Assembly: GCF_010015445.1 (NCBI RefSeq)
Contig: NC_053128.1
Coordinates: forward strand, 4,971,346 to 5,035,345
Source: Perca fluviatilis
Lineage: Eukaryota; Chordata; Actinopteri; Perciformes; Percidae
DNA length: 64,000 bases
Direction of reading: 5' to 3'
The translations under genes were made by a program, and so were the position numbers. The stretch's first letter is position 1. The number at the start of each line of letters is the position of its first letter. A model generated the notes under the pieces. That model was not told where the DNA came from, searched no databases, and saw only the letters and a list, made by a program, of their open reading frames with translations. Positions 42,657 through 53,626 of this stretch are shown here, in pieces.

Positions 42657-43672
42657 CAGGCTCGACATAAGCGATGGCCCGATGGCCCGGGGCCAGTAAA
42701 AACGTATGTCGGGCTGGTTGCAGCCACAGTCACTGGTGTGTGCGTTACTTCACGCAGCACATGTAGCCTACTGACTGGAAACGTTACCGAGGATTATTTA
42801 CCACCGATGGCGCAGATGAACTAACGCTACACTCGTTACTGTAAGTAGGTAGCCTACAATAAAACCTCCATAATTAAAGAGTCAATACTTATCAATAACC
42901 CACCTACCTGTTCTACAGGCAGAAACACGTAGAAACCATATCTCAGTCTGCGCTGTCCACTCTCGTCCACCGCGCTGTGCAAACCCAGCTCTACTCTGCA
43001 AACAGCGACTTTACAAACGAGCTAAAATGAAAGATGTAGTTTGTAGTCTAACTGTTTGTCTTAATTTGCAACCAATCTTGAACTTTGGACAAACTATTGT
43101 AAACGTAGCTGATTTCTAAACGAACCATCCTCTCGCTGGAGCGGTAAACCTGTGGATGTACTTTAAGACCAAAACAAATACACATGGCTACTTAATATGC
43201 ACGTGAATGACGCATTCTTCATTGTTGACGATGTTGCCAGTTGTATTATTTAGCAACAGAATCGTCTTATTTCAAATTAGGCATACAGGACTAATCTGAG
43301 ATCATTTTCTAGTTAAGTAGCCTATCTAGTTATCATTATGGATTTTCCATGTTTTTAGGGGTTTGCTTACTAATGTAAAAAATATAGCATTAATTTAGTA
43401 AGAAAGTGAAAATATCAAGATGACAAGATGATGCGTATTAGGTATAATTTTATTTTCTTTATTTGAATGTAGTTGATGACCCCTGGTCTAGCCTTGCTGC
43501 TAATGGCACAACATCCAGTGGCAGTGGCTAGCTTTTTTCCTGCTTTTATGTCCTTTTCCAATCACACCTATGATATTTCTTTCAGGGCCAGTAAAAATGT
43601 AGAAGGGGCCAGCAAAACTCTAATCTACTGGCCCCGGGGGCCAGTGGGGATTTTTTTTTATGTTGAGCCCTG
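42657..43672. mobile_element. Third-level hAT-like element inside the inner hAT
   Basis: Ends CAGGCTCGACATAA (42657) and TTATGTTGAGCCCTG (to 43672) fit the CAGGGCTCGACATTA ends of a teleost hAT family. GGGCCAGTAAAA occurs near both ends. A matching 8-bp duplication could not be seen, so the borders may be damaged. It includes the dispersed repeat copy at 42735-43260. Confidence 0.7.
42735..43260 (+). repeat. Dispersed hAT-related repeat, copy 2
   Basis: Matches 18263-18760 with about 85-90 percent identity by eye, starting GTGTGTGCGTTACTTCACGC. The CA microsatellite is absent here. Confidence 0.8.
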
Positions 43673-43687
43673 CGATCACCCCGACAA

Positions 43688-43745
43688 TAGTGGTGAACTC
43701 GGTGAACAGGGTAGTGGTGAACTCGGTGAACAGGGTAGTGGTGAA
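43688..43745 (+). repeat. 24-bp tandem duplication
   Basis: GTGAACTCGGTGAACAGGG with TAGTG is repeated twice in tandem; in the open frame there it reads GELGEQGS twice. It lies in the inner hAT element. Confidence 0.85.
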
Positions 43746-44189
43746 GATAACGTCATACACCCGTGTTGCAAGAAATGTTTCTGTACATTGATGTCAGCTC
43801 TAAACATATGCTGTTTGTTCTTTGAACTTAAGAGAATTGTGCCTGAAAAGTCCCTGAATATGCGTTATGCTTTACTATAAGAAAGCCACAATAAAAGTTC
43901 TAACCGCTTGCTTTTAAAAAAACAACTTTTACTTTTACTTTTGATACTTAAGTACATTAAATATCAGAAAATTACTTTTGATACTTAAGTACAGTATATA
44001 TCAGATACTTTAAGACTTTTACTTAAGTAATATTCTAAAAGGTAACTTTCACTTCTACCGAAGTCTTTTTCTAGTACGATACTTGTACTTTTACTCAAGT
44101 ATTGCTTTCTAGTACTTTATACAACACTGATCATTTCAAGCATTTAGAGCAAAAACCCAGCCCCATGTATTTACATCTCACATGCCGGG

Positions 44190-44530
44190 ATTCTGTAGAG
44201 CGATGCCCGAGCTCCACACACACTGCTGAGCCGATCAAAAGCGGTCGGTTTGTAGTCTAACTGTTTATCTTAGGTTGATGGGAATCTGGAAATGTTGACA
44301 AATTCTTGTAAACCTCACTGCTGGCTGAACAAACCAAACTCTCCGCTGGAGTGGACAATCTGGAGCTACTTAATATGCACATGAATGACGCGATCGTTAT
44401 GTTCGAGTGATGATGATGATGATGATGGTTGTATTATTTTGAAACAACATCGTTTCAAATGAGGCATACATGACGAGTGCATATATGCACTCGTCATGTA
44501 TGCATGTATGCACTCGTCAGGCTATAGCCT
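44190..44530 (+). repeat. Dispersed hAT-related repeat, copy 3, with a 38-bp palindrome
   Basis: GTTTGTAGTCTAACTGTTT and TACTTAATATGCACATGAAT match copies 1 and 2. It also holds a GATGAT run at 44409 and a perfect 38-bp palindrome at 44465-44502. Confidence 0.7.
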
Positions 44531-45231
44531 GCTTATCAGTCCATTCATCATTAAAGCTGATCTTTTCCACGTCAACTTTTTGCTTCAGCCTCTTTGACAG
44601 TGACATGTTTACCTGACAACAGCCTTTCTTTCTGCAAGCATTTTCCACCAATCAGGATGCTGCATACTACAACAATGTTTCCATAATCACAGACTTTAAC
44701 CATCACTCCTCAGTGAACTGCCTCCTAGTCTGAGATCTTTTTCTAGTTAAAGAGCCAGTTATCATTATGGAGTTTCCATGTTTTTTAGGAGTTTGCTCAC
44801 ACTAATACATGTAAAAAAGCATTAATTCAGTAAGAAAGTGAAACTTTCGAACAAGAATAGGCGTATTAGGTATAAATTCATTTTATTTTCTTTATTTGAA
44901 AGTCCGGCCGCCAGAGTGCTTAGAAGAATTCTGAAAAAAATGTAGTTGATGATCCCTGCTGTAGACTCTCTGTCCAGTCAGAGACATATATTGTGTAATT
45001 GATGTTTTCAGTTCAATTAATTAAATCCAAGTAAATGGAACACTCACAAGATGTCACCAAAATCACTCTGTCCCCTTTAAATCTTTCAGAAAATGATGTA
45101 AGTGTATCGAATTATATTGAATCGTATCGAATCGTATCGTTGGCTGAATATCGTGATATATATCGTATCGTGAGCTGAATATCGTGTATCGTATCGTGAG
45201 ATTAGTGTATTGCTACAGCCCTACCTAATAG

Positions 45232-45808
45232 GGTATGTAACATTGGTTGTGCTGAAAATGGCCTGCTTGCTATTTTATGGGCCCTTAACTACCCTGTGAA
45301 TATGGCCCTATTTGTAACAAGAGCTTTTCTTCCAAATATGGTATGCTCATGAATATTTAGATGAGCTGCACGGTGATTGGTTGAGCGAACCACATACACA
45401 TACATTGGAGACGATGTTATACATTGTTTGTCTGCTATTTCGTTATTAAATTCACTTCTGAGACATTTTAATGGGAGAAATCAACTATATAAAGCTCAAA
45501 TATGGGCCGTTTTACAAAAATTGATGGCTAATTGCAAATTTGGTAAGACGTGGACTTCATATGTAACTGACTCTAAGGAAGGTGTATTAATAAGATAACC
45601 ACTTCAGAGCTTTATTTTATTAGTTTCCTCTTTTCATATTATGAGTCCTTTATTTTGGCGCCTCTTAGCGGAACGTTAATCTTGCATCTAAAGGGGGAGG
45701 GGGGGACTAGTTTTTGTGAGACACGCACGGAAGTAAGGAGGAAAACACATGTAGCTCTGAAATCATAAAGCTCTATAAAGGGGATAATTAAGCACCTAGC
45801 TGGAACGG
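45232..45808. other. Spacer before the BEL element, no gene seen
   Basis: Continuation of the split repeat, then AT-rich sequence and a GGGGGAGGGGGGG run near 45690. A short open frame (45377-45598) has no recognisable features. Confidence 0.35.
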
Positions 45809-46146
45809 TGTTGAGCCATTACACTGATTTGTGTTTAATGATTTATCACTTTCATGTTATTTATGTTATTTACAGTCATGCCGACACCTATATATCAATT
45901 GATGCTGATCATGATTACTGTTAATCATAAACTTTATATATAGACGTCACCTGGGACAGGGGGGGTGTGTGTTCGGCTAGAGAGCGGAAGGGCAAACTAA
46001 TTTTCAACCACGTTCTTGTGAGACAAGCGGTTTTCTTTCTGTTTAAGATAACTTTTTGTTTATGTTGCCGTTGCTGTTGTGCAATAAAGGAACCATCATT
46101 GTGACACTTCGAAAGAATGCGCGTTGATTTACTGACCGCTCCTACA
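45809..46146 (+). mobile_element. 5' LTR of BEL/Pao element A
   Basis: Starts TGTTGAGCCATTACACTGA and appears to end CTCCTACA, 338 bp. It holds a TATA-like TTTATATATAGACG (about 45932) and AATAAA at 46083. Its first 200-odd bases match 58311-58590, but the rest does not. Confidence 0.75.
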
Positions 46147-46556
46147 ATCAGTTGAAAGTTAGTCCATCTGAACGCCAGGAAGGACCCCAGTCCAAATGGA
46201 AAGGAAGGGATGAGACCGGAGTCAGTGTTGTTTGGATTGGAGCTGGACTGCTGCCAGATTCAGATTTCACCGGTACCTTGAGTACACGAGCGAATGCGCT
46301 GTTTTCTCAACGTGGTTACGATCAAACATCCAAAGGTGGCAAATGTATTAAAGAAGTGTTTTATGAGCAGACAATTAAATCCATAAGACTGCCCATGAGC
46401 TACGAACCCACTGAAACTATAAGCTCCTGCACGCGGCGGATCAACATCGCCACATGGAATCCGGAAACTTCAAAAAATGATGCTCGGATATGAATGAAGA
46501 TACCACGAGTAAACCGAAATAAAACTTAATAAGCCCATACGAGGCAACGAAGGAAA
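46147..46556 (+). other. Leader and unrecognised frame in place of BEL A gag
   Basis: An open frame at 46152-46493 (about 113 residues; contains GGKCIKEVFYEQTIKSIRLP) stands where the DUF1759-type gag would be expected. I do not recognise it. The usual gag core is absent, so it was either lost or replaced. Confidence 0.4.
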
Positions 46557-47519
46557 GGCACCCGTACAGCTGTTGATGCTTTTGTCGAGCCCTGCGCCTT
46601 CTGTAAAGGAGAGCATGCAATGGAAAAATGCGAGAAAATAACAAAGATTCCCCACAAGGAGAAAGTTGAGCTGCTAAGGAAAAATGGACTCTGCTTCGCC
46701 TGCTTGGTCAAAGGTCACATGAGTAAAGAATGCAAGAAACGTCTCACGTGTCGTTCCTGTGAGAAGAAGCACCCCACTCTCTTTCATATGGAGAACTTTA
46801 CTCCAGGAAGTCCCAGGCCAGTGGCTAAGCAGAATTCAGACACCAGGAACAACTCTATTGCTAGAGTGTCAGCAGCAGCACAAATTGCTATGGTGTCGTC
46901 AGAAGCGGAAACAGGAAATAGAATTACGGACTATAAGTTGGCAGTGGTACCCGTAAAGTTGAGGGCACACAAAGCCAGCCGTGTGATAGAAACCTATGCG
47001 TTTCTAGACCCTGGAAGCAATGCTACTTTTGTCACGGAGAAGCTGATGGAACAGTTGTCTCTCAGAGGAAAGAAAACAGAGACCCTACTCCGAATGATGG
47101 GCCATGAAAAGCCTGTGAAAACCCATGTTATGGGAGGGCTGGAGGTTTGCAGCCTGGATGGCAATAGTTTCATAGAGCTTCCAGAGGTCTTCTCACAAGA
47201 TGCCATTCCTGTCAGCGAAGAGAACATTCCAACAGAGGACATAAAAGGATGGCCTTACCTAAAGGATGTCCACCTAAGACCCATCAAGGCAGAGGGGAGC
47301 ATATTAATCGGTGCAAATGTCCTAAGGGCTATGGAGCCACTGAGAGTGATCAATAGCCAAGGTGAAGGACCCTATGCAGTCCTAACACGCCTAGGTTGGA
47401 CTATAAATGGGCCTCTCAGCAGCACCGCATCTCTGGATGAGCATGGTCGACCTCGGATTACGTCCAATAATATATCAGTGGTCAAGCTGGAAGAGCTCCT
47501 TGTACACCAATACAACTAA
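46557..47519 (+). pseudogene. BEL/Pao A: gag nucleocapsid and protease
   Basis: The frame upstream of 46620 is open and in phase, so it is read from about 46557. It contains a first CCHC-like knuckle (CAFCKGEHAMEKC), a perfect CX2CX4HX4C knuckle (CFACLVKGHMSKEC) and CRSCEKKHPTLFH, the usual BEL nucleocapsid layout. The protease follows with FLDPGSNATFV, where BEL proteases have the D-S/G catalytic turn, and GWPYLKDVHL and GANVLRAMEP, which mark the PR-RT linker. A TAA at 47517 (where a codon such as CAA would fit) stops the frame; it is open again directly after. Confidence 0.85.
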
Positions 47520-48984
47520 GTCTTCCCAGAGTTGGCATACAATGAAAAACAAGAAAACTCATTTGAAGACAAGAAATTCTTGCATGTAATGAACAGGTCA
47601 GTTAAAAGAAAAGAAGGCCACTATGAAATACGACTTCAGTTTCGTCAGGATAACATCAGCCTGCCAAACAACCGGAAGGTGGCGGAACAAAGAGCACTAA
47701 GTCTTGCCCGCAAATTCCAGAGAGATGAAGCCTTTCAGAAGGATTATAAAGGTTTCATGAGTGATGTCTTGAGGAAAGGGCATGCAGAAAGAGTGCCAGA
47801 GGACCAACTCCCCCGGAAAGATGGTAAACTGTGGTATATTCCTCATCATGGAGTGGTATTCGATTGTACCTCCTCATTCCAAGGGACTTCCCTGAATTCT
47901 GAGCTGCTGCAGGGCCCTGACCTTACGAACACCTTGTTGGGTGTACTCCTCAGATTCCGACAGGAACCGGTAGCAGTGATGGGGGACATCGAAGGAATGT
48001 TCCATCAAGTAAGAATTCCGAAAGATGATGTGGACTTCCTCAGATTCCTGTGGTGGCCAGACGGCGACACCAAGCAATCGCTAGCAGTGTACCGGATGAC
48101 GGTGCATCTTTTTGGAGCAGTCTCATCCCAGAGCTGTGCCAATTTCGCGGTGAAGCGGACGGCTGATGATAATGAAGGAAAGTATGGCGCTGACGTTCTC
48201 AGCACCATTCCTCGCAACTTTTACGTAGACGACTGTCTCAAATCTGTCCCAAATGAGAATCAAGCAATCTATCTGATATAGGAGCTCAGATCAGTGTGCG
48301 CCACAGGTGGTTTTAAGCTCACCAAATGGACCAGTAACAGTCGTGCAGTCCTTGCCTCTGTTCCAGTGGATGAGAGAGCAAAAGAGGTCAAAGATCTAGA
48401 CCTCGATAAAGACAAACTGCCCCTAGAAAGAGTTCTTGGCATGCGATGGGACGTTGAGTCAGACATGTTTTTCTTCTCGCAAAACAAAAATCACCCCAAA
48501 ACAACCATCAGTCACCCGCAGAAGCATTCTGTCTGTGTTGAATTCAGTCTACGATCCTCTGGGGTTCCTAGCACCAGTCCTGCTAACCGGAAAAGGAATA
48601 CTGCAGGACCTGCACAAGCTACATTGTGGATGGGATGAGCCGATACAGACTGCTTACACAGAAAAATGGAAGGAGTGGCTGAAAAACCTTAACCTGATTT
48701 CCAGCCTAAGAATCAGGAGATGCCTTAGGCCACCAGATTTTGAAGTTACTGGTGCACAGATGCACCACTTCTGCGATGCAAGTGAGCAAGGTTATGGGGC
48801 AGTCAGCTATCTGAAACTGACTTGTGACAGTGGACCACCTCACATTGGGTTTGTGATTGGAAAGGCAAGAGTTGCACCATTAAAGGTGGTGACTATCCCA
48901 AGGCTGGAGCTTGCCAGCGCAGTCCTTGCGGCTTGAATAGACAAGATGCTGAAAAGAAAGCTTGAGTTAACCCTCGGAGACTCT
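47520..48984 (+). pseudogene. BEL/Pao A: reverse transcriptase and start of RNase H
   Basis: RT copies element RNA into DNA. LWYIPHHGVVFDC, SLNSELLQGPDLTN, DIEGMFHQVRI (first catalytic Asp) and FYVDDCL (YVDD box, about 48221) are readable. The segment between PHHGV and VFDC is several residues short compared with BEL element B, so a deletion is likely. A TAG at 48279, a +1 frameshift near 48500 and a TGA at 48934 break the frame. After the shift, SVYDPLGFLAPVLL and FCDASEQGYGAVSYL (RNase H, DAS motif) follow. The frame is then cut by a MITE insertion at 48985. Confidence 0.88.
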
Positions 48985-50363
48985 GGGCCTAATTTACTAA
49001 CACTAGCGCAGTTTGCGCTGCGTCTGTTTATGAGAGTTCGGTAATAGTGTAATAAAGGGGGGATTTTTGGCACGTTAAAGCTAAAATATCCAATATATAT
49101 AAAATGGTAAAATCTATAAATATGGGGGTAAAAAGGGCCGACAACGCCACCTAGGTTTTGCTTGAGGCGTAGGACCTCTTTAAAACAGGTAAAAAATTAA
49201 AAACCGGTCCTTTGTTCCGGGGGAGAGCAGTCAAAACGGTGTATTCAAAACAATGAATAAAACAAGTTAAGAAACCACATTTATTTTAACAAGGATAAAA
49301 CAACAAAATGTACAAAAAAAAAGGGATTTAAAAAAACTAAAACCAACTAACTAAAAATCAACTAAAACAGTCAACCCCCTCTCACTCCAGGTGAAAGTCA
49401 TTAGCCTGATTAGGCCTGCTAAAATGTTCACTGGCAAAAGTGACCGACTTTAAAAACACTCACACATTTCAAAATAAAAGCATGCAATAAAAAGATGATA
49501 AAACCACAGCAAACAATAAAAACACAGCAATCCAATAAAAGCATGCTCAAATCAAAACGTCCAATTCCGCCCCGTGACATCAGCGCACGCTATGCTTCCA
49601 CATTTTGCGTAGTATTTATCAACCCTGACACCCATCAGGCAATCAGCGTCTTTCTCCGCCCACTATACCGTAAATTGCGCTGTAGCAAAGCGGTACTTGT
49701 GCTATCATATGGCTGATTGCAGACTGCAATATTCCCACTGCTGATGCTATGACTGTTTGAAATGATCCTGATGCCAATATTTGTAATGTAGCGAGGAGTT
49801 TAACAACTGCTGGAATGTAATGTGAACGCTGAGTGGGAGATTCAGTTTCATCTTTGATTTCTTCCAGTAACTCTAATATTGCATGGCTGCTTGATCTGTA
49901 ACGCTAAATGATGTTGTGTTCACTGACAAAGTGTGATTCTTGTGTTAAAAATATTATCAGCCTCGCCTATGTCTTCGTCTTGCTCAAATTACTGTTGCCA
50001 TTTCACCAGCGGCATAAAGGTCTACGAGGAAACTCGATTGCGGCTGGTTTAGACCTGTTTTTAAGAGGCAGAGAATTTCCCCCGCAGAATAGAAGCGCGC
50101 TCTTACTGACAGTCTTTGTAAATACCACGGAATATATAATTAGGTGCACTTTGCGCTTATCCTCCCACCTTTTTGGGTGGAACTCCCACTTTCCCCACGA
50201 CCCTCCCACGAACGCATATTGAAAGCGCAACTTGTCTCTTCTTGTTCATGTGGCAGACAATCTGCGATTTTACCCAAGTGCGCCCTGTTTGTAAATAGCC
50301 CGCATCGGTTACGTTCGTCTTTGCGACCAATTAGCGCAAACGGCTTGATAAATCTAGCCCTCT
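48982..50363. mobile_element. MITE inserted in BEL A RNase H (48985-50360, TCT duplicated)
   Basis: Ends GGGCCTAATTTACTAAC (48985) and TTGATAAATCTAGCCC (to 50360) are inverted with a few differences. TCT stands on both sides, and removing one TCT plus the insert joins the BEL frame exactly (CTCGGAGACTC|TGTCTTTTGG). The interior has GCGCAAAC/GTTTGCGC motifs and AT-rich sequence; the small open frames inside show no known domain. The 3-bp duplication suggests a Harbinger-type or similar origin. Confidence 0.85.
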
Positions 50364-51886
50364 GTCTTTTGGACCGACAGCACCGCCGTCTTAAAATACA
50401 TCCAAAATGACTCCAGAAGGTTTCATGCCTATGTGGCTAACATACTGTTCATTATTCGGGATCTGACACACAAATCCCAATGGCGCCACATAAGGACTGG
50501 ACTTAATCCCGCAGACAGCGCATCAATAGGCATGAAAGCAGAGACCTTTCTTCAAGAAGGATACTGGCTGGGAGGACCACATTTCCTGATGCAACCCGAC
50601 ACAGACTGGCCAGTGACCCAAGTATCAACCACACTGGCCCACGGTGACCCGGTGGTCAAAAAGGTAGCTGTGGCTTTCCGTACAGGCGTGCTGCAGAATC
50701 AAAGTCCTCTGACTCATTTTATCGAGCACTTCTCTTCATGGGATAAATTGATTCAATCGACAGCCTGGCTCTTAAAAGTCAAGGAAATGCTAAGACAATC
50801 GAGTTTAAAGAAGACAATTAGTGACTTGGACCCAACTAGGTCACAGCTGTCTGTGAAGGATCTAGCCAAAGCTGAGCAATCACTCATAACCTATGTCCAA
50901 CAACAATCCTTCCAGGATGAGTTGACCTTTCTACAAAAGGGCCTACCCATTAAGAGAAATAGCAGGATCTATAGATTGGATCCCATCCTCCAACATGGAA
51001 TCCTGAGAGTTGGAGGTAGACTAAGTAAGCTGGCAATGCCAGAGGAAACCAAGCATCCAGCCATTCTTCCCAAGGACAATCACCTGTCAACGATACTCCT
51101 ACGCCACATCCATAACTTGGTGGGCCATTGTGGCAGAAATCAAATGATTGCAAAACTCAGAACAAAATACTGGATCATAAGAGCAAACTCCGCTGCAAGA
51201 AGTATAACACGGGATTGTGTGCTTTGCAGGAGATGGCATGGCACAGCAATGACACAAAAGATGTCTGACTTACCTCTACACAGGATAACACCTGATTTGC
51301 CACCCTTTACTCATACCGGACTGGACTACTTTGGTCCCATAGAAGTCAAACATGGCCGCAGCAAAGTCAAAAGGTACGGGGCCTTGTTTACGTGCCTCGC
51401 AAGCAGAGCCGTACACCTAGAAATGGTGTACTCAATGGATACAGACTCTTGCATTTCTGCACTACGACGATTTATCTGCAGACGAGGTCAAGTGAAGGAA
51501 ATTATATCTGATAATGGTACAAACTTTGTTGGGGCAGAACGGGAGTTTCGGGAAGCACTCACTCACCTTAACCTCGACAAAATCCAGCATCGGATGCACG
51601 TTTAAGGTATCAAATGGACATTCAACCCTCCTTACGGTCCTCATCATGGAGGGGTATGGGAACAGCTCATCAGGATAATCAAAAAGTTCCTCTACTCTGT
51701 CACAAGAGAACAGACCTTGGATGACGAGAATCTCCACACAGCTCTCTGCGAAGTGGAAGCAATCATGAATGACCGGCCCATCACAGTCATATCTCAGGAT
51801 GCGAAAGATCCAGAACCTCTGACACCCAACCACCTGCTTCAAATGAAAAAAATGCCTACTCTTCCACCTGGACTGTTTGTCAAAAG
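50361..51886 (+). pseudogene. BEL/Pao A: RNase H end and integrase
   Basis: The frame resumes with SVFWTDSTAVLKYI (RNase H end). LNPADSASIGMKAETFLQ and YWLGGPHFL precede the integrase. A zinc-binding HHCC is visible (HIHNLVGHCG... CVLCRRWHG), then the DDE core: TGLDYFGPIEVK, ISDNGTNFVG and, after a TAA at 51603, GGVWEQLIRIIKK with the Glu. Integrase inserts the cDNA into the host genome. The C-terminal part is cut at 51886 by a 5.8-kb insertion and continues at 57680. Confidence 0.9.
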
Positions 51887-52192
51887 TAGCTATGTTTCCA
51901 TCGACCCGTTTTTATCCGAATTAAGTGATATCGAATGAAAAATGCCTTATGGAAACAGTAAAATCCGACTGAATTTCATGAATATCGACTCAAATGAAAT
52001 ACGTTCGGTCTCATCGGATTTTCTCTTGATCGATCTACGGCTTATGCGATAAACGCTGATGGAAACGTTATTTGCCGAATAAATAATGAATTGCGATTAA
52101 GTTTTAGGTCATTTTATGGTTGCAACCCGCAATAAAACGAAGAAGAAGAAGTTTCAGTTCATTTCCGTCCAGTATTTCCGCTCTGTTTGCAA

Positions 52193-52370
52193 AACAAAAA
52201 CAGATGTAAGTGGACAAACGAGGAGACAAGATACTTTTTTAATTTAATTTACCAGAAAAATATAACAGCTATTTTAGATAGCAAAAATCTAAGAAACGCC
52301 ATCATTTATCAGGAGCTTGCGAAGGAAATGACCAACAGTTACGACAGGGACATTAAACGCTAAACTTGAA
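52193..52370 (+). pseudogene. Myb/SANT-like domain, first part
   Basis: The plus-strand frame reads KWTNEETRYFFNLIYQKN, then ILDSKNLRNAIIYQELAKEM, the first two helices of a Myb/SANT-like (MADF-like) DNA-binding domain typical of Harbinger accessory proteins and their domesticated relatives. It ends in a stop near 52363. The third helix probably lies in the second piece at 53222. Confidence 0.55.
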
Positions 52371-53215
52371 AAAGCTTAACGTGGTTTAATGTATTTAAAC
52401 AACGATGATAATCACCAGATTTATCATGGTTATATCTTGTCGTGAACACTTAAGCCTGTCAAAAAAACTAAATCGAAATCCAACGATTATAGAAGTTATC
52501 TCACGTTAATATTTTCTTCATCAGTGGCCGTATTAATATTATTAATATGGCGAGGAAAAAGCTTAACGTGGTTTAATGTACCTAAACAATTATCAGTGAT
52601 TACCAAATTTCTCTCTCATATTGCTCCTCATAACCACTGAAAACTGTAAAAAACTCGAACCCAAAGTCCAATTATTATGGACATTATCTGACATTAAGCG
52701 TTTATGCAGAGCCTATGGAAAAAGCTTACGTGGTTGAATGTACCTAAACAATGATCAATCATCACCAAATTTCTCTCTCATATTACCCATCATAACCATG
52801 GAAAACTGTCAAATAATCTAACCCAAAGTCCATTATTATGGACGTTATCTGACATAAAGCGTTTCTGCTTCAGGGCAGCGGAGCGGCTGGGGGTTGACTC
52901 TCCACGGTTCTCATTGGCTTTATAAGTCCTAATGTGAAAAAGCTTAACGTGGTTTAATGTACCTAAACAACGATCAATCATCACCAAAAAAATCCTCTTC
53001 TATATTGCTCATCATAACCACTTAAAACGGTCAAATCTAACCCAATGTCCAAATATTATGGACGTTATCTGACACATTAACGTGAGATAACTTATAATCG
53101 TTGGATTTCGATTTAGTTTTTTTGACAGGCTTAAGTGTTCATGACAAGATATGACCACGATACATCTGGTGATGACTGATCGTTGTTTAGATACATTAAA
53201 CCACGTTAATACGCT
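52368..53215. repeat. Intron-like stretch with four direct repeats and one inverted copy
   Basis: GAAAAAGCTTAACGTGGTTT starts a 160-220-bp unit at 52368, 52555, 52718 (one base shorter) and 52936. The segment at about 53083-53211 is the inverse of 52376-52508 with few differences (GACAGGCTTAAGTGTTCATG against its complement), so the whole can fold back. Confidence 0.85.
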
Positions 53216-53221
53216 GCGTTT

Positions 53222-53406
53222 TTAGAATGTCCCTTACGACAAGCCATGGGACGTCCTGCGGAGTAAATGGAAGGCGCTCAAACAGCGATACACGGCTCAA
53301 AAAAGAGAGTTGTCTCGCAGCGGTGCCGGAGGGAAAATATAAGGCAAGTTCCACCTTTTTGATGAGCTGGATCAGATCCTCAGCCAAAGGCCCATCGGAG
53401 CTTAGG
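53222..53406 (+). pseudogene. Myb/SANT-like domain, second part
   Basis: After a possible acceptor (gtttttag, 53219-53226) the frame reads NVPYDKPWDVLRSKWKALKQ, then RYTAQKRELSRSGAGGK, a stop, and FHLFDELDQILSQRPIG. This is the usual end of the Myb/SANT domain with its 'F-E-hydrophobic-D-hydrophobic-L-RP' tail. One in-frame stop (53339) makes it a pseudogene. Confidence 0.6.
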
Positions 53407-53626
53407 CTATAGCTTGGCTTCTAATATTAACAACTACTTTTTCTAGCAAAACTTTGTTCGCAAAAGTTCGCTTGAATCTTGTGCGATTCAGTGCAAAAAT
53501 GAATGGAAACACCATAAAATCAATCATAGAATCAATTCGATATACCAATTTAATCGCAAAACAGCATGTGACGTCATTACGTTATTAGGTTCAAGGGTCT
53601 CTAAACAGCTTCTTGCGGTAAGGAAA

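Larger units (their letters stand above)
42271..44137. mobile_element. Inner hAT element (42279-44129) with perfect 8-bp target duplication
   Basis: ATCATTTC flanks both sides (42271-42278, 44130-44137). Ends CAGTGTTGTAATGTAAC and TACAACACTG are inverted over the first ten bases. ACTTTTACTTAAGTA-type motifs fill the subterminal parts. It carries a further insertion at 42657-43672. Confidence 0.88.
41958..45231. mobile_element. hAT element (41966-45223) with perfect 8-bp target duplication
   Basis: CCTAATAG stands directly outside both ends (41958-41965 and 45224-45231). The ends TAAGGCTGAGCAAT and ATTGCTACAGCCCTA are related inverted sequences, and ATCGTATCGTG / TATCGATA motifs are subterminal on both sides. 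It contains a second, complete hAT insertion (42279-44129). No transposase is readable. Confidence 0.88.
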
